The notes: generated from the sequence alone by a model not told the origin. A stretch of DNA of 64,000 bases from Butyrivibrio sp. (GCA_017535785.1 JAFXTN010000014.1:20977-84976); one strand, 5' to 3'; positions 33,635-43,856 are shown, counted from the first letter of the stretch. Program-made: numbers and translations.

Positions 33635-34687
33635 ATGAAAAAGAAGATTATAGGAGCTATGTTAATGGCGATGACAATGCTCGTTGTTGCTTGCGGTTCT
33701 GCAGGAACAAGTACGGGCGCAGGTACAGGTGAGGCAGCACCTGCAAGTGATAAGCCGGCAGCAGGTGGTGATTATACCATTAAGATGTCGACTCAGCTCA
33801 GCGAGGGATCGCCTTTTGTTGATGGATTTAACGCATGGGCAGATGCCGTTAAGGAAAAGACTGACGGACATGTTACTATCGAGGTTTATCCTTCCGCAGC
33901 TCTCGGAAGTGATGAGGATGTTATAGAGCAGGCTCTTCAGGGAGCTAATGTAGCCGTTCTTACCGACTGCGGAAGAATGGGAAATTACGTTAAAGAGATG
34001 GGAATCCTGAACGCAGCTTATTTTGCTGATAACTATGAAGAGATGCAGAAGTTCATGGATACCGATACATTTAAGGGTTGGACCGATGAGCTTGAATCAC
34101 AGCACGGCATCAAGATCCTGAACTTCGGATGGTGTGACGGCTTCAGACATTTCCTTACAAATAAGCCTATTCATTCACCCGAGGATCTTAAGGGCGTTTT
34201 GATCCGTACTCCCGGTGCTGATGTATGGAGTAAGTCTATTGAGTCTTTGGGAGCAACACCTGTTTCAACAGTAGGCTGGGCAGATGTTTACAATGCGGTT
34301 CAGACCAAGACGATCGACGGTGCGGAAGGACAGACATCTGCTTCTTATCCCGCAGCTCTTTACGAAGTTCTTGATTACATGGATCAGACAGGACACATCC
34401 TTCTTATGAACGGCATCATCGTCGGAGAGAAGTATTGGGAGACAATACCCGAAGAGTACCAGAAGATAATCATCGATGAGTGCGCAGTTGCAGCTGAGAA
34501 CGCTTCTAAGGTTGTTGCAGATAAGGCAGCCGAGAATGAAGCTAAGATGGCAGAGGCAGGAATGACTATCATTCCACCTGAAGAAATTGATATTGATGCT
34601 TTCAGAAAAGCATCTGAGAAAGCATATGAAGAACTTGGATTTACCGAGCTTAGAGCTGAGCTGTACGAGAAGATAGGTAAGAAGTAA
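33635..34687 (+). CDS. TRAP transporter substrate-binding lipoprotein (DctP)
   Basis: Extracellular binding protein of 350 residues. The signal peptide ends in the lipobox VVAC (Cys about 20), followed by an Ala/Gly/Thr-rich linker. The mature protein has the DctP pattern: IKMSTQLSEGSPFVDGFNAWADAVKEKTDGHVTIEVYPSAALGSDEDVIEQALQG (in pieces), LKGVLIRTPGADVW and GWADVYNAVQTKTIDGAEGQ. The arginine in LIRTPG is the usual carboxylate clamp, so an organic acid such as a C4-dicarboxylate or sugar acid is expected. GGAGGTGG precedes the ATG. It begins a dctP-dctQ-dctM run. Confidence 0.92.
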   Translation: MKKKIIGAMLMAMTMLVVACGSAGTSTGAGTGEAAPASDKPAAGGDYTIKMSTQLSEGSPFVDGFNAWADAVKEKTDGHVTIEVYPSAALGSDEDVIEQALQGANVAVLTDCGRMGNYVKEMGILNAAYFADNYEEMQKFMDTDTFKGWTDELESQHGIKILNFGWCDGFRHFLTNKPIHSPEDLKGVLIRTPGADVWSKSIESLGATPVSTVGWADVYNAVQTKTIDGAEGQTSASYPAALYEVLDYMDQTGHILLMNGIIVGEKYWETIPEEYQKIIIDECAVAAENASKVVADKAAENEAKMAEAGMTIIPPEEIDIDAFRKASEKAYEELGFTELRAELYEKIGKK

Positions 34688-34705
34688 AGCTTAGGAGGTA
34701 ATTCC

Positions 34706-35206
34706 ATGAGGAAGTTTTATAGTTGTTTTGTAAAAGCAGAAGAGGTCGTGGCGTGCCTTTTACTCGCCGGGATAGTCGGGCTTATGTTTTTATCGGCTGT
34801 TCTTAGGAAGGCGGGAATACCTCTCAACTGGGCCGGTGATACATCTCTTTTACTCTTTACATGGGCTTGCTTTTTTGGCGCGGATCTCGCGATCAGGGAA
34901 AAGAGCATGGTGAACGTGGACATGCTTCTTGCTAAATTCCCGGTGAAGGTACAGAAGATCATCAGGATAGCATGCCATATTTTGGCGATGGCTCTTTTGA
35001 TATCATTTGTATATTTCGGAGTTCCGCTGTGTATAGATTCCGTTGACAGGAAATTCTCGAACATGAACCTCAGTTATTCATGGGCGAGCGCAAGTGTTCC
35101 GGCAGGGTGCGTTCTTTTGCTGATCACTTCGGTCATCAATCTTGTAAAGATGATAAAGTCCGATAACGGAACATACGGAGTACAAGGAGGTAGTGAAGTA
35201 TGCTGA
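34706..35206 (+). CDS. TRAP transporter small membrane subunit (DctQ)
   Basis: Membrane protein of 166 residues with four helices (EEVVACLLLAGIVGLMFLSAVL, LLLFTWACFFGADLAI, IACHILAMALLISFVYFGV and SVPAGCVLLLITSVINLV). This is the DctQ size and layout. The conserved W..D..LLLFTWACFFGAD region and SYSWASASVPAG fit the family. TAGGAGG precedes the ATG, and the gene overlaps dctM by 7 bp. Confidence 0.9.
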   Translation: MRKFYSCFVKAEEVVACLLLAGIVGLMFLSAVLRKAGIPLNWAGDTSLLLFTWACFFGADLAIREKSMVNVDMLLAKFPVKVQKIIRIACHILAMALLISFVYFGVPLCIDSVDRKFSNMNLSYSWASASVPAGCVLLLITSVINLVKMIKSDNGTYGVQGGSEVC

Positions 35207-36477
35207 TAGTAATGATCACTTTTCTTGTACTGCTTGCCATAGGGATGCCGGTGGCGTTTGCTATAGGTATTGCCGGAGTAACGTTTTTTATAATCAATCC
35301 AAGCGTACCCTACAGTATTGCTGTTCAAAAGGTTGTTTCTTCGACGCAGTCGCTGAATATGTTGTCGATACCGCTGTTTATCTTTGCGGGCAATCTTATG
35401 AATGAGACGGGTATCACGAAGAGACTTATACAGCTTTCAAATACGCTCGTAGGACATCTTCCGGGGCATCTCGGACAGGTCAGTTGTGTACTTTCAACTC
35501 TTATGGGCGGTGTTTCCGGATCGGCCAATGCTGATGCGGCGATGGAATGCAGAGTGCTTGGATCGGACATGGTAAAGTCGGGATACTCAAGAGGTTGGAG
35601 TGCTGCGATAAACGGTGTTTCATCTTTGATAGTCGCAACGATCCCTCCGAGCATGGGACTTATCATATATGGTTCAGTCGGTGATGTCTCCATCGGTAAG
35701 CTGTTCGTTGCAGGACTTATACCGGGACTGCTTATGTGTGCGGCGCTTATGACAGCCGTTCACGTATCCGCAAAGAGAAGAGGCTACAAGCCCGCAAGGG
35801 AAAAGAGATCTTCCTTTGGGGAGATAATAAAGGCATTTATCGAAAGCTTATGGGCGCTTATGTTTCCTATCATCCTCATCGTGGGAATCAGAATGGGTAT
35901 CATGACACCCGCGGAGTCCGGAGCATTTGCTGCGGTATATGCATTGTTCATCGGATTCTTTGTATACAAAGAGCTCAATGTAAAAAGACTTGTTAATTGC
36001 CTTAAGCGCAGCGTAAGAGATATCGGCGTTATCATGCTTATAGTCATGATCTCCAATATCTTCGGATACGGCATAACATATGAAAATGTTCCGAGAAAGC
36101 TTGCGCAGCTCCTTGTAGGAGTTACAAGCAACAAGTTCATCATGCTGACTCTTATCATAATACTTCTTGCTTTTGCGGGAATGTTTGTTGAGACTACGGT
36201 TGTAGCTCTTTTGATGACACCGATACTTCTTCCTGTTATTCAGAGTGTCGGTATCGATCCGGTTCACTTCGGAGTGCTCATGATGACGGTTGTTACAGGA
36301 GGTATCATGACACCTCCGGTTGGAATAGCTCTTTATACCACTTCGGAGATAATGGAGTGTAAACCGCAGGAGACGGCTAAGGAAGCCATACCGTTTTATG
36401 TTGCGATATTGGCTGTTATAATGATAATAGCTTTTATTCCACAGGTGAGTATGTTCCTGCCTAATCTGTTGTATTGA
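35200..36477 (+). CDS. TRAP transporter large membrane subunit (DctM)
   Basis: Membrane protein of 425 residues with about 12 helices, the ion-coupled transport subunit. Typical pieces are IPLFIFAGNLMNETGITKRLI, GHLPGHLGQVSCVLSTLMGGVSGSANADAA, ATIPPSMGLIIYGSVGDVSIGKLFVAGLIPG and GGIMTPPVGIALYTTSEI, with the repeated GxxSGSA and PP motifs. Its ATG lies inside the end of dctQ, with GGAGG upstream. Confidence 0.93.
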   Translation: MLIVMITFLVLLAIGMPVAFAIGIAGVTFFIINPSVPYSIAVQKVVSSTQSLNMLSIPLFIFAGNLMNETGITKRLIQLSNTLVGHLPGHLGQVSCVLSTLMGGVSGSANADAAMECRVLGSDMVKSGYSRGWSAAINGVSSLIVATIPPSMGLIIYGSVGDVSIGKLFVAGLIPGLLMCAALMTAVHVSAKRRGYKPAREKRSSFGEIIKAFIESLWALMFPIILIVGIRMGIMTPAESGAFAAVYALFIGFFVYKELNVKRLVNCLKRSVRDIGVIMLIVMISNIFGYGITYENVPRKLAQLLVGVTSNKFIMLTLIIILLAFAGMFVETTVVALLMTPILLPVIQSVGIDPVHFGVLMMTVVTGGIMTPPVGIALYTTSEIMECKPQETAKEAIPFYVAILAVIMIIAFIPQVSMFLPNLLY

Positions 36478-36492
36478 TGATAGTAGTAGTTG

Positions 36493-36534
36493 AGGCGTAG
36501 ACGCCGAGCAGCAATGCCCGGCGGTACGCCTTTT
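36493..36534 (+). terminator. Partial terminator between dctM and the second binding protein
   Basis: Outer stem AGGCGTA/TACGCCT and inner stem CGCCG/CGGCG are followed by TTTTGGTGGTTTTT. The interrupted T-run suggests incomplete termination, which would lower expression of the second binding protein relative to dctPQM. Confidence 0.6.
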
Positions 36535-36565
36535 GGTGGTTTTTGCACCTAGGGAGTTTTGGGAT

Positions 36566-37588
36566 ATGGCATTTCATAAGATCAAAATTGTATGTGCTGT
36601 ATTGATGGGAGTGTCGATCACTCTTTTGTCCGCATGCTCGGGAATTGTGCTCGATCAAGACGCGGGAGCGGAGCCGGAAATAATCATGCGCTATGCTGAG
36701 GTAAATCCCTCAGACCATATAATCACGCGCACCGGTAAGTATTTTGCCGATTGTGTAAAAGAGATGAGTGACGGCCGGATTGAGATCGAGATATATGACG
36801 CGGGTAAATTGGGAAACGATGCCCAATATTATGAGCAGCTCCGAATAGGTGCGCTAGATATGTACAGAGGAAATGCGATCGCCCTTGAGGGGATATCGGA
36901 TATGGAAGTAGGCGTTTTGGCTATGCCGTATCTTTTCAGGGACAACGATCATTTCTGGAAGGTCTGCGACGGAGAGATAGGAAAAGAAGTCCTTGCAGAT
37001 ATTCAGGAATCGGGTTCAAAGATGGTGGGCCTGTGTTTTTTGGATGAAGGTGCAAGAAATATCATGACGGTAAATGCACCGGTAAAAGATATATCGGATC
37101 TTAGAGGATTGAAGATCCGAAGCATGGAAGACGATCTTTTGTGCGATGTTATAAGAGCTACAGGTGCTGAGCCTGTGGTCATGGATTACGCGGACGTTTA
37201 TTCGGCGCTTCAGTCGGGAGCGGTTGACGGAGCAGAGAATCCGGTATGCAGTTATTATTCGAATCAGTTTTACAAGGTGGCTCCTTTTTATACGATCGAT
37301 GCGCACACTCATTCGCCGAGTGTAATTCTTATAAGTGAGATCACATGGAAGCATTTGTCGGAAGAGGATAAAAAGATCCTTTACACCGCAGCGGAAAAGG
37401 CAAAAGAATTTAATAAAGCCGAGATAGAGGAAGCGGAAGCGAAGGCATATGATAAGCTTCGCAAGGAAAACGTGAAGATAATACAGATCGGAGATATGAC
37501 TAAATGGCAGGATGCAATGGGCCCCGTTTATGAGGCTTATGCGGGAAATCATCGCCTGCTTATCGATAAGATCAGGAATCTTCGGTGA
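36566..37588 (+). CDS. Second TRAP substrate-binding lipoprotein (DctP-like)
   Basis: Lipoprotein of about 340 residues. The lipobox is LLSAC (Cys about 24). The mature protein has the DctP fold: IIMRYAEVNPSDHIITRTGKYFADCVKEMSDGRIEIEIYDAGKLGND, LKIRSMEDDLLCDVIRATGA and DYADVYSALQSGAVDGAENPV. The clamp arginine is in LKIRS. The frame opens at 36533, but AGGGAG lies inside it and points to the ATG at 36566. It is only distantly like the first DctP in this window, so the transporter may accept two ligands, or this protein may serve as a sensor for the upstream kinase. Confidence 0.88.
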   Translation: MAFHKIKIVCAVLMGVSITLLSACSGIVLDQDAGAEPEIIMRYAEVNPSDHIITRTGKYFADCVKEMSDGRIEIEIYDAGKLGNDAQYYEQLRIGALDMYRGNAIALEGISDMEVGVLAMPYLFRDNDHFWKVCDGEIGKEVLADIQESGSKMVGLCFLDEGARNIMTVNAPVKDISDLRGLKIRSMEDDLLCDVIRATGAEPVVMDYADVYSALQSGAVDGAENPVCSYYSNQFYKVAPFYTIDAHTHSPSVILISEITWKHLSEEDKKILYTAAEKAKEFNKAEIEEAEAKAYDKLRKENVKIIQIGDMTKWQDAMGPVYEAYAGNHRLLIDKIRNLR

Positions 37589-37634
37589 TGAAATAAATTA
37601 TAGTCTCCGGGGGTAAATACATTGGTATGAGAAG

Positions 37635-37663
37635 TTGAATAGTTTTTGCAAATCTGTTACAAT
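37635..37663 (+). promoter_or_regulatory. Putative secA promoter
   Basis: TTGAAT (37635-37640), a 17-base spacer and TACAAT (37658-37663), about 58 bases before the secA ATG. Confidence 0.65.
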
Positions 37664-37721
37664 GTACAACGGACTTTTGCTATAACAGAGGGGATAGTTT
37701 ACCCTTTTTTAGGAGATATTT

Positions 37722-40286
37722 ATGAGCATTATACACAAGATTATAGGAACACACAGTGAGAGAGAACTTAAGCGTATTCGCCCTATCGTAGATTCGATAG
37801 AAGCGATGAGACCTCAGATGCAGGCGCTTTCTGATGAAGAACTGAGAGCCAAGACAGAAGAGTTTAAAAAGAGACTTGCGGATGGTGAGACTCTTGACGA
37901 TATCATGCCGGAGGCTTATGCCGTAGTTCGTGAGGCCGGCAAACGTGTGCTTGGAATGGAGCACTTCAGAGTTCAGCTTATTGGTGGTATCATCCTTCAC
38001 CAGGGACGTATCGCCGAGATGAGAACAGGTGAAGGTAAGACACTCGTTGCGACACTTCCTTCATACCTCGATGCACTTGCAGGTGAGGGTGTTAACGTCG
38101 TTACAGTAAACGATTACCTCGCTAAGCGTGATGCCGAGTGGATGGGTAAGATCCATGAGTTCCTCGGACTTACGGTTGGTGTCGTTCTTAACAGCATGAA
38201 TGCGGAAGAGAGAAGAGCAGCATATAACTGTGATATCACATACGTAACCAACAACGAACTTGGTTTTGATTATCTTCGTGACAACATGGCTATCTACAAA
38301 GAGCAGTGCGTTCTTCGCGGACTTAACTATGCCATCATCGATGAGGTGGATTCGATCCTTATCGACGAAGCGCGTACACCTCTTATCATTTCAGGTCAGT
38401 CGGATAAGTCAACAAAGCTCTATGAGGCATGCGATATCCTTGCTAAGCAGATGACTCGCGGTGAGGATATGGAAGAGCTCTCCAAGATGGATGCCATCAT
38501 GGGTGTTGAGAGAGAAGAGACAGGTGACTTCATCGTCAATGAGAAGGATAAGATCGTCAACCTTACAGAGCAGGGTGTTGCCAAGGTTGAGAGATTCTTC
38601 CGTATAGAGAACCTTGCTGATCCCGAGAACCTTGAGATCCAGCACAACATCATCCTTGCACTTCGTGCAAACAACCTCATGCAGAGAGATCACGACTACA
38701 TCGTTAAGGATGACGAAGTTCTTATCGTCGATGAGTTCACAGGTCGTGTAATGCCCGGACGTCGTTATTCAGACGGTCTTCACCAGGCTATTGAGGCCAA
38801 AGAGCATGTTAAGGTTAAGAGAGAGTCCAAGACACTTGCGACTATCACTTTCCAGAACTTCTTTAATAAATTTGAGAAAAAGTGCGGTATGACAGGTACG
38901 GCTCTTACAGAGGAGCGCGAGTTCCGTGATATCTACGGAATGGACGTTATCGAGATCCCTACCAACGAGCCTGTAATCCGTAAGGATCTTCAGGATGCCG
39001 TATACAAGACAAGAAAAGAGAAACTTAACGCAATCTGCGATGCTGTAGAGGCTGCACATGAAAAAGGACAGCCTGTACTTGTAGGTACTATCACTATCGA
39101 GGCTTCAGAGGAGCTGAGCAAGATGCTCAGAAAGAGAGGCATTCAGCACAATGTCCTCAATGCCAAGTTCCATGAGATGGAGGCTGAGATCGTTGCCGAG
39201 GCTGGTAAGCACGGCGCTGTTACGATCGCGACCAACATGGCCGGCCGTGGTACCGATATCAAGCTTGATGAGGAATCAAGGGCAGCAGGCGGACTTAAGA
39301 TCATCGGAACTGAGAGACACGAGAGTAGACGTATCGACAATCAGCTCCGTGGACGTTCAGGACGTCAGGGTGATCCCGGTGAATCCAAGTTCTATCTTTC
39401 ACTTGAGGATAACCTCATGAGACTCTTTGGTTCAGAGAGACTCATTGCGATGTTCAATGCACTCAGGATCCCTGAGGGACAGGAGATCGAGCATTCATCT
39501 CTTTCCAAGGCTATCGAGACTGCTCAGAAGAAGATCGAGTCCAACAACTATGGAATCAGAAAGAATCTTCTCGAGTACGACCAGGTTAACAACGAGCAGA
39601 GAGAGATCATATACAACGAGCGTAAGAAAGTTCTTAACGGCGATTCAATGCGTGATTCTATCTACAAGATGATCACTGATATTGTTGAGGCGTCTGTTGA
39701 GACTGTAGTAGGTGAAGAGAACGATCCCGATAACTGGGATCTTAAGGAACTCAATGAGATCCTTCTTCCTACAGTTCCTCTTAAGAAGATCAACAGAGGA
39801 CGTATAGATAATCTCACAAAGTCAGGCCTTATCCAGCAGCTCAAGGAAGAGGCTGTAAAGCTCTATGAGGCAAAAGAGGCAGAGTTCCCCGAGCCTGAGC
39901 AGATCCGTGAGATCGAGCGTGTTATCCTTCTTAAGGTCATCGACAGAAAGTGGATGGATCATATCGACGATATGGATCAGCTTCGTCAGGGTATCGGACT
40001 TCAGTCTTATGCTCAGAGAGATCCCAAGCTTGAGTACAAGCTTGCAGGTTATGAGATGTTCGATGATATGACCAAAGCTATCAGAGAAGATACAGTAAGA
40101 CTTCTTTTCCATGTTCATATTGAAGAGAAGGTTGAAAGAGAGCAGGTTGCCAAGGTTACAGGAACCAATAAGGACGACTCTGCACAGAAGACCCCCGTTA
40201 AGAGAGTGGAAGCCAAGGTTTATCCCAACGATCCATGTCCTTGCGGAAGCGGCAAAAAATATAAGAATTGCTGCGGAAGGGCGTAA
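37722..40286 (+). CDS. secA: Preprotein translocase ATPase SecA
   Basis: Motor of the Sec pathway, 854 residues, full length. Walker A is in [16 protein letters not shown] near residue 100. The DEAD-like box is [18 protein letters not shown]. The second RecA domain has [12 protein letters not shown] and [12 protein letters not shown]. The C-terminus keeps the zinc/SecB-binding motif [13 protein letters not shown]. It acts with SecYEG (secE is near the right end of this window). It is followed after 16 bp by prfB, a gene order common in Firmicutes. Confidence 0.98.
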   Translation: MSIIHKIIGTHSERELKRIRPIVDSIEAMRPQMQALSDEELRAKTEEFKKRLADGETLDDIMPEAYAVVREAGKRVLGMEHFRVQLIGGIILHQGRIAEMRTGEGKTLVATLPSYLDALAGEGVNVVTVNDYLAKRDAEWMGKIHEFLGLTVGVVLNSMNAEERRAAYNCDITYVTNNELGFDYLRDNMAIYKEQCVLRGLNYAIIDEVDSILIDEARTPLIISGQSDKSTKLYEACDILAKQMTRGEDMEELSKMDAIMGVEREETGDFIVNEKDKIVNLTEQGVAKVERFFRIENLADPENLEIQHNIILALRANNLMQRDHDYIVKDDEVLIVDEFTGRVMPGRRYSDGLHQAIEAKEHVKVKRESKTLATITFQNFFNKFEKKCGMTGTALTEEREFRDIYGMDVIEIPTNEPVIRKDLQDAVYKTRKEKLNAICDAVEAAHEKGQPVLVGTITIEASEELSKMLRKRGIQHNVLNAKFHEMEAEIVAEAGKHGAVTIATNMAGRGTDIKLDEESRAAGGLKIIGTERHESRRIDNQLRGRSGRQGDPGESKFYLSLEDNLMRLFGSERLIAMFNALRIPEGQEIEHSSLSKAIETAQKKIESNNYGIRKNLLEYDQVNNEQREIIYNERKKVLNGDSMRDSIYKMITDIVEASVETVVGEENDPDNWDLKELNEILLPTVPLKKINRGRIDNLTKSGLIQQLKEEAVKLYEAKEAEFPEPEQIREIERVILLKVIDRKWMDHIDDMDQLRQGIGLQSYAQRDPKLEYKLAGYEMFDDMTKAIREDTVRLLFHVHIEEKVEREQVAKVTGTNKDDSAQKTPVKRVEAKVYPNDPCPCGSGKKYKNCCGRA

Positions 40287-40302
40287 TAGGTAGGAGAACA
40301 CA

Positions 40303-41445
40303 ATGGTTATACTTGATCAAATGAAGGTGGAGATTCAGAATCTTCGCGGAACTCTTGACGAGGTTACTGCGTCACTTGATCTGAACTCCAAGAAAAAGAT
40401 AATAGAAGAGCTCTCACGTGAAATGGAAGAGCCGGGCTTCTGGGATAACGCAGAGAAAGCCAATAAGAAGACCAAAGACCTCAAGACCATGCAGGATCTT
40501 GTTGCAGGTATTGAGAAGCTCAACAATCAGTACGGTGATATCATCGATCTTATCGATATGCAGAACGCAGAGGGTGTGGACGATGATGATATGGCTGCAG
40601 AGATCAGAGCTGAGCTTGATGATTTTGAGAATACTCTTGAGAACATCCGTATCAGCAATCTTTTGAACCAGCCTTATGATAAATATGATGTAATCTTAAG
40701 ACTTAACGCAGGAGCAGGCGGAACAGAGGCTTGTGACTGGGCGAACATGCTTTATCGTATGTATACAAGATGGGCAGAGCGCAAGGGATTTACAACAGAG
40801 GTTCTCGATCTTCTTGACGGAGACGAGGCGGGGATCAAGTCAGTTACTTTCCAGATTTCCGGAACCAATGCTTACGGACTTCTTAAGTCAGAGCACGGTG
40901 TTCACAGACTTGTACGTATCAGCCCTTTCAATGCGCAGGCCAAGAGACAGACATCTTTCGTTTCCTGCGACGTTATGCCTGATATAGAAGAAGACGTTGA
41001 TATCGAGATCAATCCTGATGATCTCAGAATTGATACATATCGTTCAAGTGGTGCCGGCGGACAGCACATCAACAAGACATCATCCGCTGTACGTATCACA
41101 CATATCCCTACCGGTGTAGTTGTAGCTTGTCAGAATGAGCGTTCACAGTTCCAGAACAAGGACAAGGCTATGCAGATGCTTAAAGCTAAGCTCTTCATCA
41201 TGAAACAGGAAGAGAACCAGGCTAAGCTTGACGGTATCCGTGGTGAGGTAAAAGACAATGCGTGGGGCAGCCAGATCCGCTCATATGTACTTCAGCCTTA
41301 CACAATGGTCAACGATACACGTACAGGATTCAAGGCATCCAACGCTGACGGCGTACTTGACGGAGAGCTTGATCCTTTCATCAATGCATATCTTAAGTGG
41401 CTTGCTACAGGTGGTAAGCCGGTTGGAGATACAACTGAAGAATAA
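40303..41445 (+). CDS. prfB: Peptide chain release factor 2
   Basis: Release factor for UGA and UAA, 380 residues. The GGQ peptidyl-hydrolysis motif is in SSGAGGQHINKTSSAVRI at about residue 252. The SPF tripeptide that reads UGA is in LVRISPFNAQAKRQTSF. The N-terminal domain starts MKVEIQNLRGTLDEV. The whole protein is encoded in one frame, so the autoregulatory +1 frameshift found near codon 25 of many prfB genes is absent here. AGGAGA precedes the ATG. A strong bidirectional terminator follows. Confidence 0.97.
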   Translation: MVILDQMKVEIQNLRGTLDEVTASLDLNSKKKIIEELSREMEEPGFWDNAEKANKKTKDLKTMQDLVAGIEKLNNQYGDIIDLIDMQNAEGVDDDDMAAEIRAELDDFENTLENIRISNLLNQPYDKYDVILRLNAGAGGTEACDWANMLYRMYTRWAERKGFTTEVLDLLDGDEAGIKSVTFQISGTNAYGLLKSEHGVHRLVRISPFNAQAKRQTSFVSCDVMPDIEEDVDIEINPDDLRIDTYRSSGAGGQHINKTSSAVRITHIPTGVVVACQNERSQFQNKDKAMQMLKAKLFIMKQEENQAKLDGIRGEVKDNAWGSQIRSYVLQPYTMVNDTRTGFKASNADGVLDGELDPFINAYLKWLATGGKPVGDTTEE

Positions 41446-41448
41446 AAT

Positions 41449-41481
41449 AAAAGTCGCTCGATATTCGAGCGACTTTTTTTA
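41449..41481. terminator. Bidirectional terminator between prfB and the diguanylate cyclase
   Basis: A perfect 13-bp stem AAAAGTCGCTCGA/TCGAGCGACTTTT with a TAT loop has a T-run on the plus strand and TTTTATTTTATT on the minus strand. It serves both convergent genes. Confidence 0.92.
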
Positions 41482-41526
41482 TGCAATGCGTACGGCTGAA
41501 ACAAGCGACATGCCGTCTTATCTTTC

Positions 41527-42609
41527 TTATACAACCACAACGCAGTTACGTCCTGAGTTCTTGGCCTTATATAGCGCGTGATCTACGTTCTGGATAGTCT
41601 TTGCGAAGTCTCCCGTGTATTTGGATATTCCAACCGAAATAGTGAACGGTACCGGAGTATCTTTTGACACCTCGATATCACGCCTAAACTGCTCCATGCG
41701 GGCGCAGGCATTGTTCACATCGCAGTCCTTTAAGATGATGATGAATTCCTCGCCGCCGAAGCGGATGACGTAGTCATCTTCATGCGTCTGCTTTGAGAGC
41801 ATCTGTCCCATATAAAGGAGAGTCAAGTCGCCTGTGTAGTGACCGTGCTCATCGTTGACCTGTTTGAAGAAGTCGATGTCGAGCATCGCGATCGTCACAG
41901 GCTCTTTTGCATCTATAAGAGCATTCTTCGTTACAATCTTTTCAAGTAAATGTCTGTTATAAACCTGCGTGAGCGGATCCGTTACCATGGCAAGCTCAAG
42001 CTTTTGCTGAACTCTGTAGTGATCGAGGTATACAAGTGTCAGTAGGCAATGTGAGAAGAATACCGCGATCGCGCATGGGATCTGAAGTGAGATTATAATG
42101 TCGAGATTTTCGTAGTGATTGAATGTGTTTGAGATAAGTATCTCCAAGATGAATGCCACGGATGAAAAAGCTATCTCACGCGGCCTTGATACGAAACCCA
42201 AGGTCATGAATATCAGGTTCATGATGATAAAGCCTTCACTGGCGTGGACCTTGATATCAAGGTGGTAGATCGACCAGATTGTAGCGATGACAACGGCGTG
42301 GCCGAGTATGTAGTCTATAAGGACAGTCGTCGTTCTTTCTTTGGTATTGTTGGTCACCACAAGAAAAAGTATGATAAAAAAGATGATCGAAAATCTGGGA
42401 ATGAGTGTGGGAATAAAACTTCCGTTAAGAAAGTAATCGGAAATGATATAGAGTAGGGAGCATACAGAACCGGCAATAAGGCTGATCCCAACATAGTCCT
42501 GATAGTAGTCGCACTTAGACTGATAGAAGTCCTCAAGGTCTTCGTGGGTCATTGTGCGATAATCTTTAAATAATGTCATTAACGATTTGGCGTTCGTAAT
42601 TATTTTCAT
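41527..42609 (-). CDS. Membrane-bound diguanylate cyclase (GGDEF)
   Basis: Protein of 360 residues. Residues ~45-200 hold five or six hydrophobic helices of an unassigned MASE-like sensor. The C-terminal ~160 residues form a GGDEF domain: DPLTQVYNRHLLEKIV, MLDIDFFKQVNDEHGH and the active signature RFGGEEFIIIL. The signature is intact, so it should make cyclic di-GMP. No EAL domain is attached. It is monocistronic and convergent with prfB. Confidence 0.92.
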   Translation of the reverse strand: MKIITNAKSLMTLFKDYRTMTHEDLEDFYQSKCDYYQDYVGISLIAGSVCSLLYIISDYFLNGSFIPTLIPRFSIIFFIILFLVVTNNTKERTTTVLIDYILGHAVVIATIWSIYHLDIKVHASEGFIIMNLIFMTLGFVSRPREIAFSSVAFILEILISNTFNHYENLDIIISLQIPCAIAVFFSHCLLTLVYLDHYRVQQKLELAMVTDPLTQVYNRHLLEKIVTKNALIDAKEPVTIAMLDIDFFKQVNDEHGHYTGDLTLLYMGQMLSKQTHEDDYVIRFGGEEFIIILKDCDVNNACARMEQFRRDIEVSKDTPVPFTISVGISKYTGDFAKTIQNVDHALYKAKNSGRNCVVVV

Positions 42610-42690
42610 TATTGTTCATCCCCCAATCCTATTTTACTAGCTATAACGTAATTTAGGAAGAGAAATCTAAAAATTTTATAAATATTATAA

Positions 42691-42729
42691 AGAAAAAAAT
42701 AAAGCCCCTTCCGGTGCGCCGGAAAGGGC
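42691..42729 (-). terminator. Terminator of the propeller lipoprotein gene
   Basis: On the minus strand GCCCTTTCCGG-CGCA-CCGGAAGGGGC (11-bp stem with one G-U pair) is followed by TTTATTTTTTT. Confidence 0.88.
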
Positions 42730-42737
42730 GATTGTCA

Positions 42738-43856
42738 TCAGTAAATTGCTGTTACATCAGTGATATCCTTATCATCAACCTTAAACGACCAGATGGAGTG
42801 GCCTTTTATGCGGTGTTCGGTAAGGAAGAATGTGTCGTCCACATTCGAAATGTAGTAAGGCGTTCCACCGCCTATAAAGTGGTCGGCGTACACATCCGTG
42901 TACTTGCCTTTACTAAGGGCTTCGAGTGAATCTGTCTGAACTATAGTTGCCTTATCCTGTGCGCCTGCCTTATCCGTTGAGATTGTTATAAGAAAGCCCT
43001 TGCCGGCTTTTGTGAGCTGGACCATTCCCGCAAGCTCGTCGGGAACCGGGTATTCTTTTTCTATCTCAAGAGTCTCAAGGTTGCATTTAAGGATCTTGGA
43101 ATCGGGAGCAGAATCCGAAACGCCGGAGACGAAGTAAATATCACCGTCTATTATGGAAAAAGATCTTACGTATATGCCGTCAAGGCATGAGATGACGCGC
43201 TTATCCGTGAGATAGACGCGGTTTGTTGAAGCTTCTCTTCTAAAGCAAAAGAGCTCTCCAGTGATCGAACTCCATACATAAAAGGTATCGGTGTCCTTGT
43301 CGTAAACAGTGTAGTGAGGTCTTGTTCCGATATCATTAAAGCGTTGTGTGAGGAGGTATTTATCAGCCTCTTTTTCATATATGAGAACTCTGTTGTTCTC
43401 GGTGTCGTCGATAACGTAAACATGTCCGTCGCTTGCCATCGTATGAGGCTGCGTTGCCTCGGATGACATGATGAGCCAGGATGTAAGCGGAGCACCAAGC
43501 TCTTTTGAATAAATGACTCTGTTGTGGTAGCAGTCGACAATGAACCAGGTGTCATCGACCTTGGTGATGTAGGTTGGAACACTGAGCTCTGTATCAAAGT
43601 TGTTTATGGGAGTGAACTCTGCGGCCGCCGCTGCAAGATCCTTACCTGCTTCAGTGAGAGAAGATTCTTCCAGATATTCTTTTCCGTCATAAGGAGTGGT
43701 CTCTTTAACGACAGGCTTATCGCCTTGCTTCACGGCGTTCTTTCCGGAACAGCCAGAGAGGCATGCGGACGAAGCCAAGATAAACGCCGTCATTACTGCG
43801 GCGCGTTTGACAGATATTTTTTTTATATGAAAAAAGAAATTGCTTATCGGTTTCAT
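42738..43856 (-). CDS. Beta-propeller lipoprotein, unknown function
   Basis: Secreted lipoprotein of 372 residues. The signal peptide ends in SACLSGC (Cys about 36). The rest is made of repeated strands like YITKVDDTWFIVDCYHNRVIYSKE, DGHVYVIDDTENNRVLIYEKE and DTDTFYVWSSITGELFCF, which look like NHL-type propeller blades (D..NNRV motifs). Such proteins usually bind ligands or partners rather than act as enzymes. It lies alone on the minus strand between the cyclase and the glycan genes. Family assignment is tentative. Confidence 0.6.
   Translation of the reverse strand: MKPISNFFFHIKKISVKRAAVMTAFILASSACLSGCSGKNAVKQGDKPVVKETTPYDGKEYLEESSLTEAGKDLAAAAAEFTPINNFDTELSVPTYITKVDDTWFIVDCYHNRVIYSKELGAPLTSWLIMSSEATQPHTMASDGHVYVIDDTENNRVLIYEKEADKYLLTQRFNDIGTRPHYTVYDKDTDTFYVWSSITGELFCFRREASTNRVYLTDKRVISCLDGIYVRSFSIIDGDIYFVSGVSDSAPDSKILKCNLETLEIEKEYPVPDELAGMVQLTKAGKGFLITISTDKAGAQDKATIVQTDSLEALSKGKYTDVYADHFIGGGTPYYISNVDDTFFLTEHRIKGHSIWSFKVDDKDITDVTAIY

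Noticed and set aside
39822-40301. Minus-strand frames opposite secA
   Set aside because: Several long antisense frames cover secA and prfB; all are mirror images of strongly conserved genes with no start signals of their own.
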